From Cyanobacteria bacterium UBA8803 (GTDB lineage: Bacteria; Cyanobacteriota; Cyanobacteriia; Cyanobacteriales; Coleofasciculaceae), in the NCBI GenBank assembly GCA_003505715.1, contig DNXU01000103.1, positions 876 to 18,380 on the forward strand: a stretch of 17,505 nucleotides of DNA, written 5' to 3'. The stretch's first letter is position 1. Each line of letters starts with the position of its first letter. Made by a program: the position numbers and the translations under genes. Under the pieces are notes generated by a model, which was not told where the DNA came from, searched no databases, and was given only the letters and a program-made list of their open reading frames with translations. This document shows positions 6,093-14,029 of the stretch, in pieces.

Positions 6093-8435
6093 TCAATTCC
6101 TGGCTGCTAAATATCCCCAGGCGTAGGCCGTTGGCCCCATAGTCTGCCAAACAGTGAATTCAGTTATTGCAGGAGATAGAAAAATATCAAAATAGGCTTC
6201 TGCCGTCGGCCACTTAGAAGGGTTGGGGGAAGTTACATCTTTGAGCAAGTCTATCGTCCAGTAGTCACTAAATTGCACGAAGTCTAACGGACCGTAAACT
6301 GTAATCCCAGGGAGAGGTGGTTGCCCCATCACACGTTGATCGAGCAGCAGTGGGTGTTGGGGGCTTTGATGGCCTAAACCAGTTGTGAAAATTAGGTTAT
6401 CTGGGTTTGCTCCGGCTGAGAATTGGCAGGCCAGCACGCTCGCTTGCAGATAGTCTACTTTGTTAGTTAAAACATGAGCGCGGAGCAGAGTGACTGCCTT
6501 AGGCGCTCCCAGACCAGTACCCCAACCAATAGGATGCATGGGGTGCATCTTTGTCCACTTAAAAGCCGTATTCGCTCCTAGGGAAATAGCTTCATCCGCT
6601 TCTTGTAGTAGAGCATTTATCGCATTGGCCTTCACAGTAGAATCTACATTTGATTGTTGGGTGCGTGCGTAAACAAAGGCAGCATCGCCTTGCTGACGAA
6701 TCTGGTTGGGCTTAGTATGAGCAGTTGTTTTGAGAAAAATCTCATGCCAGCGATCGCCTCCAGTCAGACGGAAGAGTTCAACCGCAGCTAAGTTACGGTC
6801 ATTCAGGATAGTTTCAAGCACTTCTTGAACCTGGTATGACCTGTATTCCTTTTCAGCATATTCCATAGCTCGCACGGCACTCTCGCTATATTCCCTAGCT
6901 AGATCGGGAAAGCGCGGTGCCAGCCAATGAGCAGCACGAGCAGCAACCCCAGCATAGGCATAACTAGACCACAGATCGGGTGCATAAGCCATGACATCTA
7001 AAGAGTTTTGCCAACTTGTCTCACCATATTTAGGGTGTTCTGCTATCTCGATGCCGCCACGGATACCACCGTCTGTAGTTTGAAGCCTTTTGTAGAAATC
7101 TATACCCCAGAGTGCTTCATCGACGATGTCTGGCAGCTTGTTATTTGATTCCGGAATATTAAGAGCGACAGTCTCGAAGTAGTTAGGAAAAAGTTCAGCC
7201 AGTTCCAGCAGCAACCTAGCAACTTCTAGGTGTTGGATGCGCCGATCCCAATCTCCTGCATCAAAATAGCCACCCCAGGCATTTGGTACTTGCTGGCCTG
7301 TTTTAGTATTGACCAACGCACTAAAGGCATTCTCCTTACCCAGACCCATGTCAACATCCATCAGGCGTGTCGTCGTTTCCTCAACGGTAACGCCGTCATC
7401 TGGGTGAAACGGACGGGGTCTTACCACTCTTGTGTAGGGGGGACCTAGCTTAATACCACTGCGCTGGTGATAGAGGCCACGAGCAGAAATAGTAAATGCG
7501 TCTTTCCAGATGTGTTCCCCAATTTCAAAGGGGAAAGAGCAGCCAATACCCTCCGCACAAACCCGATAGCGACCGGACTTATTAAAATTACTGAAATCCA
7601 TTAGGTAGACATCAGTAAGGGTGTAATTGCGATCGCGGGGATCTTCAACCTCATTACTGGCTTTGGAAAGCTTGGTGGTGCCAGTGTAGACTTGCTGCTT
7701 GGTTTGTTCGTTAATGAGCCAGAAGGTGAGAGCATTGGGATAAGTTAACCCATTGCCGTTTCCCATCCAACAGGACAGAAAAGCCACTTTAGCAGGATCG
7801 TCAGGACGAAATCCCAGCTGTGAAACATGAATGGCCTCACTGTAGGTTGTTTCTGGTTGATACTGAAAGGTTAAGTCTTCTAGGTTATCGCCTTGGAAGT
7901 CTAAGCGGTAATTTTTACCCGGATCTAGGGCAACAGGTAGCTCTAAATACAAGACATGAGCTAGGGGCCACTCGAACTTCCCCTTATTTGTTTGAGCCAT
8001 ATCCGTAGGCTTGGTTTTCCTGAACACAGCTTTAGGTCTTTTACTGCTGCTGTAATCGGCATCCTCATCTGAAGTAATGTGATAACTAGCAGGTCGATCT
8101 GCCCAGTCGGTATTTAAAGGTATTCCCATGTACCGATCTAATGTATGGAGAATACTGCGATCCTTACCAACAAGCGCACCAATGTAATTGCCCCCGCGTT
8201 TTACCCAGTTATTGTGCTGTTCCCTTTCGATGCGATCGCTGGGTTGGGCTTCGTAGGGAACCTGCTTTCCATAAATAGTCTTGCCAGTATCTATTCTGAG
8301 TGCTAAAACATCTGGTTTTACTGTATAGACTTGTTTTACTTGCAGCGTGTGGTTCTTGGAAGCATTAACATTTTGGTAACAACTGTGGAGTAAAAATACT
8401 AGGAGTATTCCGATAATAAATCGAACAACGATCAT
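6093..8435 (-). CDS. Glycoside hydrolase family 9 (endoglucanase-like), exported
   Basis: This 780-residue enzyme is a family 9 glycoside hydrolase, inverting enzymes that mostly cut beta-1,4-glucans and related chains. The N-terminus is a hydrophobic signal (about residues 5-17) ending in LHSC at 16-19, so it may be a lipoprotein with a poor lipobox. A beta-sandwich region follows, including an Ig-like CelD_N-type part with SQLGFRPDDPAKVAFLS. The (alpha/alpha)6 catalytic domain has the diagnostic GGYFDAGDWD, with catalytic aspartates D392 and D395, then NPDNLIFTTGLGHQSPQHP (677-695), and a C-terminal ITEFTVWQTMGPTAYAWGYL in which E759 is the likely general acid. AAGGGGG lies five bases before the ATG. 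It lies 64 bases downstream of the ABC exporter on the same strand, so the two are probably co-transcribed. Inferred role: trimming or releasing the locus polysaccharide outside the membrane. The substrate is not shown by the sequence. Confidence 0.88.
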   Translation of the reverse strand: MIVVRFIIGILLVFLLHSCYQNVNASKNHTLQVKQVYTVKPDVLALRIDTGKTIYGKQVPYEAQPSDRIEREQHNNWVKRGGNYIGALVGKDRSILHTLDRYMGIPLNTDWADRPASYHITSDEDADYSSSKRPKAVFRKTKPTDMAQTNKGKFEWPLAHVLYLELPVALDPGKNYRLDFQGDNLEDLTFQYQPETTYSEAIHVSQLGFRPDDPAKVAFLSCWMGNGNGLTYPNALTFWLINEQTKQQVYTGTTKLSKASNEVEDPRDRNYTLTDVYLMDFSNFNKSGRYRVCAEGIGCSFPFEIGEHIWKDAFTISARGLYHQRSGIKLGPPYTRVVRPRPFHPDDGVTVEETTTRLMDVDMGLGKENAFSALVNTKTGQQVPNAWGGYFDAGDWDRRIQHLEVARLLLELAELFPNYFETVALNIPESNNKLPDIVDEALWGIDFYKRLQTTDGGIRGGIEIAEHPKYGETSWQNSLDVMAYAPDLWSSYAYAGVAARAAHWLAPRFPDLAREYSESAVRAMEYAEKEYRSYQVQEVLETILNDRNLAAVELFRLTGGDRWHEIFLKTTAHTKPNQIRQQGDAAFVYARTQQSNVDSTVKANAINALLQEADEAISLGANTAFKWTKMHPMHPIGWGTGLGAPKAVTLLRAHVLTNKVDYLQASVLACQFSAGANPDNLIFTTGLGHQSPQHPLLLDQRVMGQPPLPGITVYGPLDFVQFSDYWTIDLLKDVTSPNPSKWPTAEAYFDIFLSPAITEFTVWQTMGPTAYAWGYLAARN

Positions 8436-8499
8436 CTAATCCCCCTTACTCCCAGAATGGTACGATAATTAACTTGCAGGTAATCTCATCAAATCCATC

Positions 8500-10287
8500 T
8501 TACGTGGATAAAATAACTTCTTGATAACTACCTGACCGAATCACTCGTCCCTTCTCTAGCAAGTAAATACAGTCACAATGCTCCACAGTAGAAAGACGAT
8601 GAGCAATAATAATCAACGTTTTTGTCCCAGCCAGAGATTTAATTGCTTCGCTCACCAGACGCTCTGTTTCAGTATCTAATGCCGAAGTTGCCTCATCCAG
8701 TACTAAAATTTCTCTTTCATGATATAGAGCACGAGCAATCCCGATCCGCTGACGCTGTCCTCCAGACAAGCGTACCCCCCGTTCGCCCACACTAGTTTTT
8801 ATCCCCTCAGGCAGCTGATCTACTAACTCTTCTAGCTGAGCTGTTTTGATAGCTTGCTCCAAGCGTTCTGAATCAATTAGACTATCGGGAACGCCAAAAG
8901 CAATATTGTGCTCGATTGTGTCATCTATGAGAAAAATTGACTGCGGTATGTAACCAACTAAATTCTGCCAATAACGCAAATTATTATATATGGATATACC
9001 GTCAACTTTGATGTCTCCACTTTCAGGTTGCAAAAGACCTAAAATCACATCGACTAATGTAGTTTTACCTGCACCTGATTTCCCAATTAGCCCGATAGAT
9101 TGGCCTTTTTTAATAGTCAACGATATTTTTTCAATTGCTAGTTCTGATATATTAGGGTAACGGTAGGTAATTTCCTGCAACTCAACTTGCTGATTGAATG
9201 CCATAGCTTGGCTTTCATCATGCATTTTTTGGTCTGAATCAACTAGCTTTGAGCTAAAATTTAAATTTTGCTTTTCTATTTCCTTCAAATCAAAGTAAAG
9301 CTGGTTAACAGCATAGCTGGAATTTTTGAGGTTGCCCATGGATTGGGTTAACTGGCTTGCTGATGGGATCATGCGCATAGCAGCCACTGAGAACACACTA
9401 ATACTAGCAATTAAATCTTGAAAATCTTGATTTAGTATTATCTGAGATAGAGAAACAAACCCTATTAAGAATATAACCATGATAGTCTCAATTGAGACAC
9501 GAGGTATTAATTGGTAGCTATTGAACAAATATGCTGACCTAGAATAATTATTAGCATGTTGCTCCATTTCAGATTGGAAGTAGGCTTCACAACCAATCAC
9601 CCTTGTCTCTTTTAAGCCACCTAGACCATGATTGATAGTGCGGATCATCCCCTGTTGAGATTCAGAGCTGATCTTTCCCCATTCCTTAAATTTGTTGCCA
9701 AAACGAGCTAACCATAGAAATACAGGTAAGAGAATTGCCAAAACCATTACCAGCAAGAGTAAGTCCGTTTTAGCCAGCAATAACAATAAAATAATTACAA
9801 CAATACAATTGGCACTGGCAATGAGAAGAGGGAGTAGACATAAATAGGTAAAATGGTTTGTCTCAATAATAATATTTTCTATTAGAGTAGAGGTATTGCG
9901 GTTTAAATGAAATGTATAGGGAACTACTAAATAAGCATGAAGCAGCCGCGATACTAGCAAGCTTTTCTGATCGTAGCTAAATTTGTAGATATATGAAGAG
10001 CTTAAGAAATAGACGATTGCTTTGATGCAAAATATGCAGATGACAGCTAGACCTAATAATAAAATAAGTTGATTATCAGATGTGAGACCTAACTGTGCAT
10101 AGAGCCAAGCAAGTAAAGCGATTTTATGGATAGATTCTGGATTAGACGCTAAGCTAAGAAATGGCGCTATCATCCCAATCCCCAAAGCTTCTAAAACAGA
10201 TGTTAATGAGAATGAGAATAGGAGTAAAGCCAAATTTTTCCGGTTTCCCGTAAGCACATATAAAACTTTAGAAAGATATTTGAGCAT
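8500..10287 (-). CDS. ABC exporter, fused membrane and ATPase domains (MsbA/PglK type)
   Basis: This 595-residue half-transporter has six predicted membrane helices in the first 310 residues and a C-terminal ATPase domain. Visible are Walker A GKSGAGKTT (402-410), Q-loop Q449, signature LSGGQ (507-511), Walker B ILVLDE (527-532) and H-loop H563, all intact, so it should be an active homodimeric exporter. Exporters of this architecture flip lipids or lipid-linked oligosaccharides (MsbA, PglK) or export other compounds. Placed in this locus, with no Wzx in view, flipping of lipid-linked repeat units is a reasonable inference. An alternative is export of a different glycolipid, as proposed for related exporters in heterocyst envelope formation. 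The start is ATG at 10287 with AAGG eight bases before it; that AAGG forms one end of an 18-base palindrome (10296-10313). The downstream partner is the GH9 gene. Confidence 0.88.
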   Translation of the reverse strand: MLKYLSKVLYVLTGNRKNLALLLFSFSLTSVLEALGIGMIAPFLSLASNPESIHKIALLAWLYAQLGLTSDNQLILLLGLAVICIFCIKAIVYFLSSSYIYKFSYDQKSLLVSRLLHAYLVVPYTFHLNRNTSTLIENIIIETNHFTYLCLLPLLIASANCIVVIILLLLLAKTDLLLLVMVLAILLPVFLWLARFGNKFKEWGKISSESQQGMIRTINHGLGGLKETRVIGCEAYFQSEMEQHANNYSRSAYLFNSYQLIPRVSIETIMVIFLIGFVSLSQIILNQDFQDLIASISVFSVAAMRMIPSASQLTQSMGNLKNSSYAVNQLYFDLKEIEKQNLNFSSKLVDSDQKMHDESQAMAFNQQVELQEITYRYPNISELAIEKISLTIKKGQSIGLIGKSGAGKTTLVDVILGLLQPESGDIKVDGISIYNNLRYWQNLVGYIPQSIFLIDDTIEHNIAFGVPDSLIDSERLEQAIKTAQLEELVDQLPEGIKTSVGERGVRLSGGQRQRIGIARALYHEREILVLDEATSALDTETERLVSEAIKSLAGTKTLIIIAHRLSTVEHCDCIYLLEKGRVIRSGSYQEVILST

Positions 10288-10570
10288 TTGCTGTACCTTA
10301 AGATATCTTGAGGCCGACTAGCTGGCTGCATAGTAGCGTTTCATCAGCCTAGGAATACTGGCCTTCTAACCTTCATGACAAATTGTCAAACTAACACGCA
10401 GGATAACTGTGAATAATGATTCGCCGTTATTTTGTTTCCAGAGAGAGCCAAGGTTATTATACTAGGTGACATCCTTATTCCAAGAGAGTGAATTGTTTAG
10501 TAATGTAAAGTATGAGAACTAGGGGTAGCAGGAAACACCCCCATAAAGTAGTAAAGGAAGGTAGCACAGA
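10288..10570. promoter_or_regulatory. Divergent promoter region, ABC exporter / GT4
   Basis: This 283-base gap separates two divergent units. TGACAAATTGTCA (10376-10388) is a perfect 13-base dyad overlapping a - strand TTGACA (10384-10389). CCTTAAGATATCTTGAGG (10296-10313) is a palindrome with one non-matching pair and contains the exporter ribosome binding site. On the + strand TATACT (10458-10463) is a possible -10 box with TTTCCA 17 bases upstream as a weak -35. GGGGT (10522-10526) can pair with ACCCC (10537-10541) in the GT4 leader. No gene is seen here. Confidence 0.5.
10376..10388. promoter_or_regulatory. Candidate operator dyad TGACAAATTGTCA
   Basis: TGACAA and TTGTCA form perfect inverted six-base arms around one central A. 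The dyad overlaps TTGACA, a consensus -35 hexamer on the - strand toward the ABC exporter gene, although no good -10 box follows at 16-18 bases. Binding of a dimeric regulator here could affect one or both divergent units. The cognate regulator is unknown. Confidence 0.4.
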
Positions 10571-11770
10571 ATGTATGAGCAGCTTAGAGTGTTATACGCC
10601 GTTGGCCCTGAAAACATTATTGAGGCTTACAAGTACTGGAGCCAGTGCCAAGATGCTCCTTCCCAGGTGTCAGTTACCTACTCAAGCCAGTTCTATGAAG
10701 TGTGCAATGCTTTGGATGCCAAAGGTTATGCGATCGCCCAGTCGAACAAGAAAGAATTTTTGCAGGATGGGCGCTTTATCTTGGAACATCGCCCAGTTCC
10801 TTTCAGCAAAGCACCAGGACTTCTATATCACTTGGGTCAATTAGGGTATGGGTTTCAGTTACTAGCCTCTGCAATTCGCTTTAGAGCTAATGTTGTAGTA
10901 GCGTCTACTGGAACAACCCACTGGTTTGTTTGGTCTGTATTGTGCTGGATGGGGGTGAAGGTTATTCCTTCACTGCATTGTGTTCTTTGGCGCAAGTACG
11001 CTTCCCAACGTTTAGGAGAGGAATGGGGTTTAAAGCTTAGCCGTAATTTTTTCGCTACTGAGTGCCATGCCATATTAGCTGTGTCGCCAGATATAGCCGA
11101 GCAGGTTTCCCAACTTACCGCAGGTCAGCACCGACCGATAAGGATCTTCTTACCCAGCTTTCGCCGAGCATATTTCACCAGCATAGCACCTTCTGATGCC
11201 AAGCGATCGCCCTTTCGAGTTCTATTTGCGGGTAGGATTGAGGCCGATAAGGGTGTCTTCGATCTGCTAGAGATTGCCAAACTTTTCGCTATTGAGGGAA
11301 GGCAAGATATTCTATTTGATGTTTGTGGTAAAGGTTCTGCCCTAGAATCGTTGCGTATTAGTGCCAAGGAAGCTAATATTGATAATTTATTTATATGTCA
11401 CGGTTACTGCTCAAGGCTGCAAATGCAGAAAATGTTTAGCCACTCTCACGTTTTTATCGTACCAACTAGGACAGAGTTTGAGGAAGGTTTCAATCGGGTT
11501 GTAGCTGAGGCTATTTTGTCAGGTCGTCCAGTAGTTACTTCGGCAGTGTGTCCAGCTTTGGTCTACGTGCAAGATGCTGTCGTGGAGGTTCCTCCCAATG
11601 ATGTTGCAGCCTATGGTAATGCTTTACTCAAGTTATACGGAGATCCGGAATTTTATGAGCAAAAGCGACAAGCTTGTCTAAAAGTACAGGAGCAGTTTTA
11701 CGATATCTCACAGAGTTGGGGAGTTGGGATCAAATCTATCCTTCAGGATGTGTTAGCCAGATGCGAATAG
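10571..11770 (+). CDS. Glycosyltransferase family 4
   Basis: This 399-residue enzyme has a GT-B fold of the GT4 family and transfers a sugar from an activated nucleotide donor with retention of configuration. In the C-terminal half, FAGRIEADKGVFDLL (about 219-233) is the start of the donor-binding domain. The EX7E motif is E305 to E313 in EEGFNRVVAEAILSGRPVVTS. The N-terminal acceptor domain (1-200) contains PSQVSVTYSSQFYEV, which I associate with cyanobacterial exopolysaccharide-type members. There is no signal peptide, so it would act at the cytoplasmic face. AGGAAGG lies nine bases before the ATG. It is first in a + strand series with the sulfotransferase, polymerase and acyltransferase, with gaps of 77, 42 and 43 bases. 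The sugar and linkage cannot be deduced. Confidence 0.9.
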   Translation: MYEQLRVLYAVGPENIIEAYKYWSQCQDAPSQVSVTYSSQFYEVCNALDAKGYAIAQSNKKEFLQDGRFILEHRPVPFSKAPGLLYHLGQLGYGFQLLASAIRFRANVVVASTGTTHWFVWSVLCWMGVKVIPSLHCVLWRKYASQRLGEEWGLKLSRNFFATECHAILAVSPDIAEQVSQLTAGQHRPIRIFLPSFRRAYFTSIAPSDAKRSPFRVLFAGRIEADKGVFDLLEIAKLFAIEGRQDILFDVCGKGSALESLRISAKEANIDNLFICHGYCSRLQMQKMFSHSHVFIVPTRTEFEEGFNRVVAEAILSGRPVVTSAVCPALVYVQDAVVEVPPNDVAAYGNALLKLYGDPEFYEQKRQACLKVQEQFYDISQSWGVGIKSILQDVLARCE

Positions 11771-11834
11771 TCAAAAGAAAGTGAATCTATCATAGAAATG
11801 CAAATCCTGATTAATATTAGTTTAGTTTTGACTT

Positions 11835-11840
11835 GGGAGG
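11835..11840 (+). promoter_or_regulatory. Ribosome binding site fixing the GTG start of the sulfotransferase
   Basis: GGGAGG lies seven bases before the GTG at 11848, an excellent spacing. The encoded protein then reaches its PAPS-binding loop by residue 9, as expected for the family. This supports GTG as the true start. Confidence 0.75.
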
Positions 11841-11847
11841 GATATAG

Positions 11848-12699
11848 GTGCAACCTAATTTTCTATCAATCGGTGCAGCAAAATGTGCCACATCAACAAT
11901 CTCTGCACTCATTGGGCAGCATCCCGATGTTTTTATGGTTAGTAAAGAGGTAAGTTTTTTCTCTGATGATGAGATCTATGCTAAAGGATTTGATTGGTAC
12001 GAGTCACTATTTGATAATGCAGGTGGCGTAAAGATGCGAGGGGAAGGCAGTAATCGTTACACAATGAAAGAAGTTTTTCCCAATGCTGTTTCCCGGATTA
12101 TTTCTTATACTACTGATTTGAAACTGATTTACATTGTCCGAAATCCTATAGCGCGGATCGCATCTCACTGGATCGAGAAACGCTCTCACGGTGGGGAAGA
12201 TGTTCACTATGATTTTAACAAAGCAGTGCGTATCAATCGTGAATGGCTGGTCGATTCATCCAACTATTGGCAACAGATCAATGTCTTTAGATCTCATTTT
12301 TCAGACGAGCGCATCCATATAATTTTCTACGAGGATTTCAAGACAGATCAAGGTACTGTGATGCGTCGATGTTTCGAGTTCCTCAATGTAGATCCAGATG
12401 TGCCTCTGGTAGAACCAAATATTCACCTCAATCCATCAACTGGAAAACAAGTGCCGATTAACTTTCTGTCGCGCCTACGTTCCTACTCCCTATATCGCTA
12501 TGGAGTAGAAATAATACCCAAACCATGGCGCGACCCACTTCGGAAAAGATTCCTTTTCAAAGAAGTTAAAGGACGACCACAATGGAGCCTTGAAGCTCGT
12601 GAGTGGGTAGCAGATGTCCTCGAAACTGACACTCGTAGATTCTTGGAGTATTATGGCAAGCCAAAAGACTTTTGGAAACTTCGAGATGTGGGGTATTGA
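11848..12699 (+). CDS. PAPS-dependent carbohydrate sulfotransferase
   Basis: This 283-residue protein is a sulfotransferase that moves sulfate from PAPS to a hydroxyl, here probably on a sugar. The 5'-phosphosulfate loop is GAAKCATST (residues 9-17) with lysine K12, where the classical form is close to G-x-x-K-x-G-T-T; here C-A replaces the usual A/G-G pair. The 3'-phosphate-binding segment is YIVRNPIARIASHW (95-108) with R98 and S106 in the expected places. The length suits bacterial members of Sulfotransfer_1/3. There is no membrane segment, so it likely acts in the cytoplasm on lipid-linked sugars or their precursors. It lies between a glycosyltransferase and a Wzy-like polymerase, pointing to a sulfated exopolysaccharide, a product known from other cyanobacteria. 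Confidence 0.9.
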   Translation: MQPNFLSIGAAKCATSTISALIGQHPDVFMVSKEVSFFSDDEIYAKGFDWYESLFDNAGGVKMRGEGSNRYTMKEVFPNAVSRIISYTTDLKLIYIVRNPIARIASHWIEKRSHGGEDVHYDFNKAVRINREWLVDSSNYWQQINVFRSHFSDERIHIIFYEDFKTDQGTVMRRCFEFLNVDPDVPLVEPNIHLNPSTGKQVPINFLSRLRSYSLYRYGVEIIPKPWRDPLRKRFLFKEVKGRPQWSLEAREWVADVLETDTRRFLEYYGKPKDFWKLRDVGY

Positions 12700-12741
12700 A
12701 CTGAATAGTGGTGAACGCTAAGTATTGTTGGAGATGATGCT

Positions 12742-13986
12742 ATGTTTCTGGGGGAGTTTTGGGGGAAAAGCTGCGAATTTTCAACGGCTCCTCCTCTAGC
12801 TGAGAAAGCATTTGCCATTTTAGGGTTGGTCTTTTTTACAGATAGCCTAACAAGTTTTATAGGTGGGCAGGGTGCTGTCCCGACACTTCTAAGGTATGGA
12901 ATATTTTTAACAAGTTGCTGCTTACTGGGTCTGCGATGGAGAAGGGCATTATACACAGCAAGTGCAGATAAGTTTATTTGGGTGGTAATTGGGTTAGCAG
13001 CAGTGTCATTTGCTTGGTCTGACTATCCCCAATATACCTTGGCTAATAATCGAGAAGTATTATACAGTGCCGCTTTTGGCCTATATCTAGCAGCGCGATT
13101 CAGTTTAAGGGAACAATTACAACTGTTAGCTTGGACTTTGGGGCTTGGCGCAGTTTCAAGTTTAGCCTTGGCGGTGGGGAATCCTGCTCTCGGTACTCAT
13201 ACGGAAGGGGTTCATACTGGAGCCTGGGCAGGAATCTACGGTAATAAAAATGGCTTAGGCAGCATGATGAATCTAAGCGTATCTGCGTTCTTTCCGTTTG
13301 CCATTCGGAAGCATCAGTATCGGGGCATTGCCCTGGCTTGTCTAAGTCTTTCTATCGCTCTAGTTCTTTTGTCAACCTCCAAGACCGCTCTTGCTCTTGT
13401 TTTCACAGTTTTATCTGTGCCGTGGGTTTTTCAGCCATTAAGGGGGCGAGGCATAAAAATAACCACATTACTGTTCGTTATAACTGCAATTGTGTTGATC
13501 GGAACTATAACCATAGTCTTTTTGACTCAATGGGAATCAATTCTCACCAGTGCAGGGCGTGATGTCACTCTGACGGGAAGAACGCCAATATGGGGAGTTG
13601 CCATTCAGAAAATCCAAGAGCGACCTTGGTTAGGCTATGGACGGGGGGCATTTTGGGCTCCTGGTAGCCTATACGCGATTGAGGCTGGCAAGGCAGTTAC
13701 GATAAAATTTATTCCCCCCCACGCTCACAATGGCTTTATTGAATTAGCTCTTGATGTGGGTTTAGTGGGTTTTTTATTTTTTGTGCTTAGCTTGCTGCTA
13801 ACCCTAATACGAGCTGTCAAGCGGGCTCTTTTGACAAAGGTGACAGAAGACCTTTGGCCAATGATGTATCTAACATTATTTTTAGTGAATAATTGGACGG
13901 AAAGTTTAACGCTGCGACTAAATAATATATATTGGATTTTGTACATAGCTCTTGCCCTTTCGGTGAGGCAGGGCGAACGCAAATAA
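12742..13986 (+). CDS. Wzy-like O-antigen polymerase / ligase family membrane protein
   Basis: This 414-residue protein has about ten hydrophobic helices and the Wzy_C/O-antigen ligase signature (PF04932). A large loop contains TGRTPIWGVAIQKIQERPWLGYG, ending in PPHAHNGFIELALDVGLVG, where H327 and H329-N330 form the conserved H-x-H-N motif. Such proteins join lipid-linked repeat units at the outer face of the inner membrane; polymerases and ligases share this fold, and the sequence alone does not tell them apart. In a locus with Wzc and glycosyltransferases, a polymerase role is favoured. GGAG lies eight bases before the ATG. It is co-oriented with the sulfotransferase upstream and the acyltransferase downstream. 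No Wzx partner is seen in the window. Confidence 0.88.
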   Translation: MFLGEFWGKSCEFSTAPPLAEKAFAILGLVFFTDSLTSFIGGQGAVPTLLRYGIFLTSCCLLGLRWRRALYTASADKFIWVVIGLAAVSFAWSDYPQYTLANNREVLYSAAFGLYLAARFSLREQLQLLAWTLGLGAVSSLALAVGNPALGTHTEGVHTGAWAGIYGNKNGLGSMMNLSVSAFFPFAIRKHQYRGIALACLSLSIALVLLSTSKTALALVFTVLSVPWVFQPLRGRGIKITTLLFVITAIVLIGTITIVFLTQWESILTSAGRDVTLTGRTPIWGVAIQKIQERPWLGYGRGAFWAPGSLYAIEAGKAVTIKFIPPHAHNGFIELALDVGLVGFLFFVLSLLLTLIRAVKRALLTKVTEDLWPMMYLTLFLVNNWTESLTLRLNNIYWILYIALALSVRQGERK

Positions 13987-14001
13987 ATTGGTTTAATCAA
14001 G

Positions 14002-14028
14002 TATTTCTGAAATATACTCGTAGCGAGT
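14002..14028 (+). promoter_or_regulatory. Two small hairpins directly before the acyltransferase start
   Basis: TATTTC (14002-14007) pairs with GAAATA (14009-14014), separated by a single T, so as RNA its inner pairs would open. ACTCG (14016-14020) pairs with CGAGT (14024-14028) around TAG. The second stem ends two bases before the ATG at 14030 and covers the only GAG-like ribosome binding sequence. This could limit initiation or indicate that ATG 14051 is used. Confidence 0.35.
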
Positions 14029-14029
14029 T

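Noticed and set aside
12651..12956. Open frame on the - strand of 101 codons
   Set aside because: It spans the junction of two convincing + strand genes and shows no domain or ribosome binding site.
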